From contig NZ_BBXE01000032.1 in the NCBI RefSeq assembly GCF_001570565.1, forward strand, positions 62,001 to 126,000: 64,000 nucleotides of DNA, in the 5' to 3' direction. Each line of letters starts with the position of its first letter. Position 1 is the stretch's first letter. The notes under the pieces were generated by a model. It saw nothing but the letters and a program-made list of their open reading frames with translations, did no database searches and was not told the origin of the DNA. Positions 59,901-64,000 of the stretch are shown here, one piece after another. The stretch is from Herbidospora yilanensis (GTDB lineage Bacteria > Actinomycetota > Actinomycetes > Streptosporangiales > Streptosporangiaceae). Position numbers and translations under genes: made by a program.

Positions 59901-61298
59901 ATGACTGTCCCGGAGCCGACTGTCGGCGTGTTCGACCTTTTCACGATCGGTATCGGTCCTTCGAGTTCACACACGGTGGGCCCCATGAGAGCCGCCGCCG
60001 AGTTCGTCGATCGTCTCACCGGCGAGACGATCATCGATCGGGTGCACGAGGTACGCGTGGAGATCTTCGGTTCCCTCGCCGCGACCGGTGCCGGACATGG
60101 CACGTTCACTGCCGTGCTCCTCGGGCTGGAGGGAGTCCGGCCCGATGCGGTGACCCCGGCGGAGGTCACCGCGAAGCTCGCCGTGATCGAAGAGACAGGC
60201 GTTGTCGCCCTCGGCGGCCGTCATCGTGTCCACTGCCGCGTCGAAGACTTCATCCTCCGCCCCCTGACGGTCCGCGCCCGGCACAACAACGCGTTGTCCT
60301 TCACCGCGTTCGACTCCACCGGCGCGGAGCTCGCCACGGATACGTACTACTCGATCGGTGGCGGCTTCGTCGTGCGTGATGGTGACGAGGAGAACGCCGG
60401 ACCGCCGGCGGCGCGCCGGCCCTTTCCGTTCCGGACCGCGGCCGAGTTGCTCGCCGTCTGTGAGGAGACCGGGTTCAGCATCGCCGAGGTGATGATGGCG
60501 AACGAACGGGTCCTGCGCTCGGAAACCGACATCCGGCACCTGCTGCGAGGTCTGTGGGATGTCATGGAGTCGTGTGTCCGCTCGTCGATCGCCCGCGACG
60601 GAGTTCTGCCCGGCGGCCTCGGCGTACGTCGCCGCGCCGGGGAATGGGCCGCCCGTCTCGCCGCGGAAGACCCCGACCACGCCAACCGGTACTGGCAGCA
60701 ACGAGTCAACCTCGTCGCCCTCGCCGTGAACGAGGAGAACGCGAGCGGCGGGCGTATCGTCACGGCACCGACGAACGGCGCCGCGGGCATCATCCCCGCC
60801 GTGCTGTACTACGCCCTGCACTACACCCCGGCCAGCCGATCAACGACCACGAGCGAAGACGACATCGTCCAGCGGTTCCTGCTCACCGCCGGGGCGATCG
60901 GCACCCTGTACAAGGCGAACGCGTCCATCTCCGGCGCAGAGGTCGGCTGCCAGGGCGAGGTGGGCTCCGCCTCGTCGATGGCCGCCGCCGGCCTCGCCGA
61001 GATCCTCGGGGGCACCCCCCAGCAGGTCGAGAACGCCGCCGAGATCGCCATGGAACACAATCTTGGCCTCACCTGCGACCCCATCGGCGGACTCGTCCAG
61101 ATCCCGTGCATCGAACGCAACGCCATCGCCGCGGCCAAAGCCATCAACGCCGCGAACATGGCGCTCTGGGGGGACGGCGAACACCATGTCTCCCTCGACC
61201 AGGTCATCGCGACGATGCGGGAGACCGGCGCGGATATGAGCGACAAATACAAGGAAACCGCCCGCGGGGGCCTCGCCGTCAACGTCGTCGAATGCTGA
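59901..61298 (+). CDS. L-serine ammonia-lyase (iron-sulfur, single chain)
   Basis: 465-aa enzyme turning L-serine into pyruvate and ammonia. [25 protein letters not shown] is the family N-terminus (serine-binding SSSHT). The three cysteines of the 4Fe-4S cluster are in [31 protein letters not shown]. Both domains are fused, as in SdaA. The amidohydrolase follows within about 50 bp. Its pairing with a peptidase, MFS and Lrp regulator suggests use of a serine-containing amide as carbon and nitrogen source; that link is inferred. Confidence 0.94.
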   Translation: MTVPEPTVGVFDLFTIGIGPSSSHTVGPMRAAAEFVDRLTGETIIDRVHEVRVEIFGSLAATGAGHGTFTAVLLGLEGVRPDAVTPAEVTAKLAVIEETGVVALGGRHRVHCRVEDFILRPLTVRARHNNALSFTAFDSTGAELATDTYYSIGGGFVVRDGDEENAGPPAARRPFPFRTAAELLAVCEETGFSIAEVMMANERVLRSETDIRHLLRGLWDVMESCVRSSIARDGVLPGGLGVRRRAGEWAARLAAEDPDHANRYWQQRVNLVALAVNEENASGGRIVTAPTNGAAGIIPAVLYYALHYTPASRSTTTSEDDIVQRFLLTAGAIGTLYKANASISGAEVGCQGEVGSASSMAAAGLAEILGGTPQQVENAAEIAMEHNLGLTCDPIGGLVQIPCIERNAIAAAKAINAANMALWGDGEHHVSLDQVIATMRETGADMSDKYKETARGGLAVNVVEC

Positions 61299-61348
61299 TC
61301 GACGCCCCCTACGTCCCAGCCGGATCAGTCCAGGAGAAGCGAGCCCAC

Positions 61349-62569
61349 ATGCACTCCCGTACCGTGTTCAAGAACGGCGTCGTCTTCGACGGCACGTCCG
61401 TCTCCGACGCCGATGTCGCCGTGGCAGGTGACCGCGTCGTCGAAATAGGCGTGGACCTGGACGGCGACGAGGTCATCGACTGCACCGGAATGTCGGTCGT
61501 TCCGGGCCTGTTCGACTGTCACGTCCACGTGATGGCGCGCGATCTGAACGTCGCGCGCACCGAACAGCAGGCCTTCTCGCTTCAGTACTTCGAGGCCGGT
61601 CGCAATCTGTCCCTGCTACTGGACCAGGGCATCACCTCCGCGCGGGACGCCGCGGGGGCCGACCTCGGCGTCAAGCAGGCGATCGAGCACAAGCTCATCG
61701 AGGGGCCGCGGCTGCAGATCGCCATCGTGATGTTGTCGCAGACCGGAGGGCACAGCGATCTGCATCTCCCGTCGGGCGGAGAACGCTCGGTGCCGATGAT
61801 GCTCGAACATCCCGGCCGGCCACGTTCGATCGTCGACGGGGTGGACGGCCCCGGCGGCGTTCGGCGTGGCGTCCGGGAGGTCCTGCGCGCCGGCGCCGAC
61901 GTGATCAAGATCGCTACGACTGGCGGGGTCATGTCGCTGGGAGACGATCCCCGGCATTCACACTTCCGTGACGACGAGCTCGCGGCCATCGTGGCGGAGG
62001 CCGCGGCAGCCGAAACCTACGTCTTCGCTCACGCGCAGGGGACCGAGGGCATCAAAGCGGCATTGCGTCACGGGGTTCGCTCGATCGAGCACGGCTACTA
62101 CCTCGACGACGAGGCGGTCGCCCTCATGCTGAAGCACGAGGCCTGGCTGGTCCCGACGCTCTCGGCGACGCGCGCCATCATCGACGCGGCGGCAGGCGGG
62201 GTGCCGATACCGGCCGAAAGTCTCGCGCTCGCCCAAGAGGCGCTCGAGGCTCACCGCGCGAGTTTCGCGCTGGCGGTCAACGCCGGCGTGAAGGTCGCGA
62301 TGGGCACGGATACCCCGCCGTACTGGAGCCCGTCCGCCGGCAACCTGGACGAGCTGGGGCTCATGACCGAGGCGTCCTCCATGTCGGCGATCGAGGCGTG
62401 GCGAACCGCGACGTCGAGCGCGGCGAAGCTGCTCGGGCACGACGATCTCGGCGTCATCGAGCCGGGCGCGCTGGCTGACATCGTCGTCGTGGACGGCGAC
62501 CTGCTCGATCTCCGAGGCCTTCGCGGCCGGATCCGTCAGGTGTGGCTCGCGGGTGCCCGCGTCCGCTGA
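61349..62569 (+). CDS. Amidohydrolase (imidazolonepropionase/prolidase-like)
   Basis: 406-aa metal-dependent hydrolase. GMSVVPGLFDCHVHVMARD is the first metal motif, DVIKIATTGGVMS the bridging Lys strand, FAHAQGTEGIKAALRHGVRSIEHGYY the two His, and AMGTDTPPYW the last Asp. This is the family that includes Xaa-Pro and N-acyl amino-acid hydrolases. ATG 61349 has AGGAG upstream at 12 bases; an in-frame ATG at 61292 overlaps the serine dehydratase stop and would add 19 residues. Likely releases an amino acid from an amide for the neighbouring pathway. Confidence 0.88.
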   Translation: MHSRTVFKNGVVFDGTSVSDADVAVAGDRVVEIGVDLDGDEVIDCTGMSVVPGLFDCHVHVMARDLNVARTEQQAFSLQYFEAGRNLSLLLDQGITSARDAAGADLGVKQAIEHKLIEGPRLQIAIVMLSQTGGHSDLHLPSGGERSVPMMLEHPGRPRSIVDGVDGPGGVRRGVREVLRAGADVIKIATTGGVMSLGDDPRHSHFRDDELAAIVAEAAAAETYVFAHAQGTEGIKAALRHGVRSIEHGYYLDDEAVALMLKHEAWLVPTLSATRAIIDAAAGGVPIPAESLALAQEALEAHRASFALAVNAGVKVAMGTDTPPYWSPSAGNLDELGLMTEASSMSAIEAWRTATSSAAKLLGHDDLGVIEPGALADIVVVDGDLLDLRGLRGRIRQVWLAGARVR

Positions 62570-62576
62570 GTGCGCG

Positions 62577-62615
62577 TACCGGGAACGGGTCCCCGCCGGG
62601 GACCCGTTCCCGGTA
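62577..62615. terminator. Perfect 18-bp hairpin between converging genes
   Basis: TACCGGGAACGGGTCCCC pairs fully with its complement across a 3-base loop. It fills the gap between the amidohydrolase stop and the hydrolase stop at 62616. There is no long T-run, but its place between convergent genes fits termination in both directions. Confidence 0.75.
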
Positions 62616-63404
62616 CTAATCCGAGCCGGTCAGGAACGCTGCGATCAGCGCGGCGGCCGATGCGGGCCGTTCGTTCTCCCACGCGTGACCCGCGTCCGCG
62701 AGCTGCAGAACGCCGGCGCCGGGGATCTCCTCCGCCATCGCCAGGACGTCGGCGACCCGTATCGTCGCGTCCCGTCGACCGTGCACCACGAGGGTCGGCG
62801 ACGCGACGGAGCCGAGGAGGCCACGCGTGTCGAACCCGCGTGCGGCGGCGAACCGCCGCACGAGCCGCTCGCTCGCGGACTCCGGCGTCTCCTCTTCCGG
62901 ATCCCCCGATCTCGCGGCGGCGGGGGCGAGCCGAGCCAGAAGATCTCGGGCTCGCGCGTGATCGCCCGCTTCGAGCGCCCCGAGAAGGGCGCGGACGCCG
63001 TCAGGCAGCCGGTCGGGATCGAAGGGAAACCGATTCGTGGAGCCGAGGACGAGCCGGTCCAACCGATTCGCATGCCGCAGCGCGAACGCCTGCGCGATCA
63101 TTCCCCCGTAGGAGGTGCCCAGGACGTGGGCCCGGCCGAAGCCGAGAGCCGAGATCAGCGCGGCGAGATCGTCGGCGAGATCGTCGATCGTGTACGGCTC
63201 CGGGGCGAAGACGCTGGCACCCCGATCGCGCTGATCGTACGTCACGACCGTGAACGTGTCGGTGAGGTGACGGCGGAACGCGTCGAAGAGGGACTGCCCG
63301 ATCTGCAGTCCGTGGACGAGGACGACCGGGGGCCCCGCTCCGTCGATCCGGCAGGAAGTGCGGCCGCCGTTGGTAACGGCGACCGCGCCCTCACCTCCGG
63401 TCAC
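62616..63404 (-). CDS. Alpha/beta hydrolase
   Basis: 262-aa serine hydrolase. VVLVHGLQIGQSLFDAF opens the fold, VVTYDQRDRGAS follows, the nucleophile elbow is LGTSYGGMIAQAFALRHANRLDRLVLGST, and DAGHAWENE holds the base His. It resembles the 3-oxoadipate enol-lactonase/homoserine acetyltransferase-like hydrolases. It begins 4 bp after the enoyl-CoA hydratase stop, so the two are one operon. Substrate unknown. Confidence 0.88.
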   Translation of the reverse strand: MTGGEGAVAVTNGGRTSCRIDGAGPPVVLVHGLQIGQSLFDAFRRHLTDTFTVVTYDQRDRGASVFAPEPYTIDDLADDLAALISALGFGRAHVLGTSYGGMIAQAFALRHANRLDRLVLGSTNRFPFDPDRLPDGVRALLGALEAGDHARARDLLARLAPAAARSGDPEEETPESASERLVRRFAAARGFDTRGLLGSVASPTLVVHGRRDATIRVADVLAMAEEIPGAGVLQLADAGHAWENERPASAAALIAAFLTGSD

Positions 63405-63408
63405 CGTC

Positions 63409-64000
63409 TCACCAGACCCTGCGCCGGCGGGCGTCCGCGACCAGATCAGGGTCGGGGATCAACGCCTTCGACCCGACCGTCGCGAGCGACTGCTGCGAGA
63501 AGTGGAAACCGAAGTCCTCCGCGACGAGCTTGCGCCAGGGGCGGTTGACGATGTTGTGCGTCGCCCATCGTGCGAATCGCGGCCGCTTCATGATGTCGCG
63601 CGCGAGCTCCCACGCCTTGGGCAGCAGTTCCTCGCGGGGCAGGACGTCGCTCACGAGCCCGTACTCAAGCGCCTTGGGCGCCGGGATGGAGCTGCCCCCG
63701 TAGATCGCGTAGGCGGCGCGCTTGCTCCCCATGAGGTGCTGCAGCGCGAGCGCGAGACCGTCACCGGGGGCGGTGCCGGCCATGAAGTGGGGATCCATGA
63801 AGTCCGCGTCCTCGGCGGCCAGGGTGACGTCGCACATGAGCGCGAACTCGGTGTGAATGCCCGGCCCGTTCACCGCGGCGATCGTGGGGATGTCGATGTT
63901 GTTGACGAAGTTCTCGATCAGCTTCCAGGCGTCGATCGTCTGCTGAAAGATGTAGTCGGGCTCCTCCTCGACCAGCGGCTTCGGCCACGTCTGTCGCGGG
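63409..64000 (-). CDS. Enoyl-CoA hydratase/isomerase family protein (5' end outside window)
   Basis: The frame is open to the window edge; about 197 codons are seen. PTIAAVNGPGIHTEFALMCDVTLAAEDADFMDPHF is the second oxyanion-hole segment of the crotonase fold, then KALEYGLVSDVLPREELLPKAWELARDIMKRP. It differs clearly from the hydratase at 17189. Read with the hydrolase downstream, it suggests another CoA-linked degradation step. The N-terminus and first oxyanion segment lie outside. Confidence 0.87.
   Translation of the reverse strand, partial: PRQTWPKPLVEEEPDYIFQQTIDAWKLIENFVNNIDIPTIAAVNGPGIHTEFALMCDVTLAAEDADFMDPHFMAGTAPGDGLALALQHLMGSKRAAYAIYGGSSIPAPKALEYGLVSDVLPREELLPKAWELARDIMKRPRFARWATHNIVNRPWRKLVAEDFGFHFSQQSLATVGSKALIPDPDLVADARRRRVW

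Noticed and set aside
1-64000. tRNA, rRNA or known riboswitch
   Set aside because: I looked through the intergenic gaps and saw no cloverleaf with a CCA end, no rRNA stretches and no familiar aptamer core; a covariance-model search would be needed to exclude small RNAs.

Overview
The window is high-GC DNA from a Gram-positive actinomycete. The evidence is the GC-biased third codon positions, frequent GTG starts, ATGA or GTGA stop-start overlaps, actinobacterial-style WD40/STAND, WYL and double-Lrp proteins, and Pro-Thr-linked secreted pectate lyases. A soil or plant-associated member of the Streptosporangiales or Streptomycetales fits, but that placement is inference.

Layout. (1) 1-4855: the end of a peptide-type ABC importer operon (binding protein, an unrecognised 392-aa protein, two permeases, a double ATPase). 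(2) 4812-21672: a catabolic island with the signature enzymes of 3-hydroxyanthranilate meta-cleavage: 3-hydroxyanthranilate 3,4-dioxygenase, aminocarboxymuconate-semialdehyde decarboxylase, a semialdehyde dehydrogenase, a RidA-type aminomuconate deaminase, 4-oxalocrotonate tautomerase and a 4-oxalocrotonate decarboxylase/hydratase. Around them lie CoA-thioester genes (CaiB transferase, enoyl-CoA hydratase, a CoA ligase lacking its C-terminal domain), hydrolases, two MFS transporters and an IclR regulator. Four copies of one 19-bp inverted-repeat motif sit 42-98 bp before the outward-facing starts of the island and look like the IclR operator. (3) 21825-30648: a 14-repeat WD40/STAND protein, a small secreted lectin, and two secreted pectate lyases (PL1 and PL3). 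(4) 30654-42509: an 11.86-kb Tn3-family transposon with 58-bp terminal repeats and a TGATG target duplication. Its transposase is broken by two frameshifts and by a second, 2.1-kb Tn3-type element that carries its own TACCC duplication and one secreted-protein gene. The large transposon also carries a PadR regulator with a Drr-type ABC exporter, a DoxX protein, a hydrolase, a res-like site and an intact resolvase, mixed with scraps of older elements. (5) 42591-64000: mostly small regulated units: TetR/esterase, a sugar ABC importer without its own ATPase, TetR/P450, an arsenic cluster (arsI / arsR-aquaporin-arsC-arsN), epimerase/MarR, epoxide hydrolase/WYL, M20 peptidase-MFS facing an Lrp-type regulator and serine dehydratase-amidohydrolase, and at the right edge an enoyl-CoA hydratase with a hydrolase.

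How it works together. The IclR island probably takes up an aromatic amino-acid-like or acyl-linked precursor, frees or converts it to 3-hydroxyanthranilate, opens the ring, decarboxylates, oxidises and deaminates the product, and delivers 2-hydroxypenta-2,4-dienoate to central metabolism. The entry substrate cannot be read from the sequence. No dedicated aldolase or acylating aldehyde dehydrogenase for the last steps was seen in the window.
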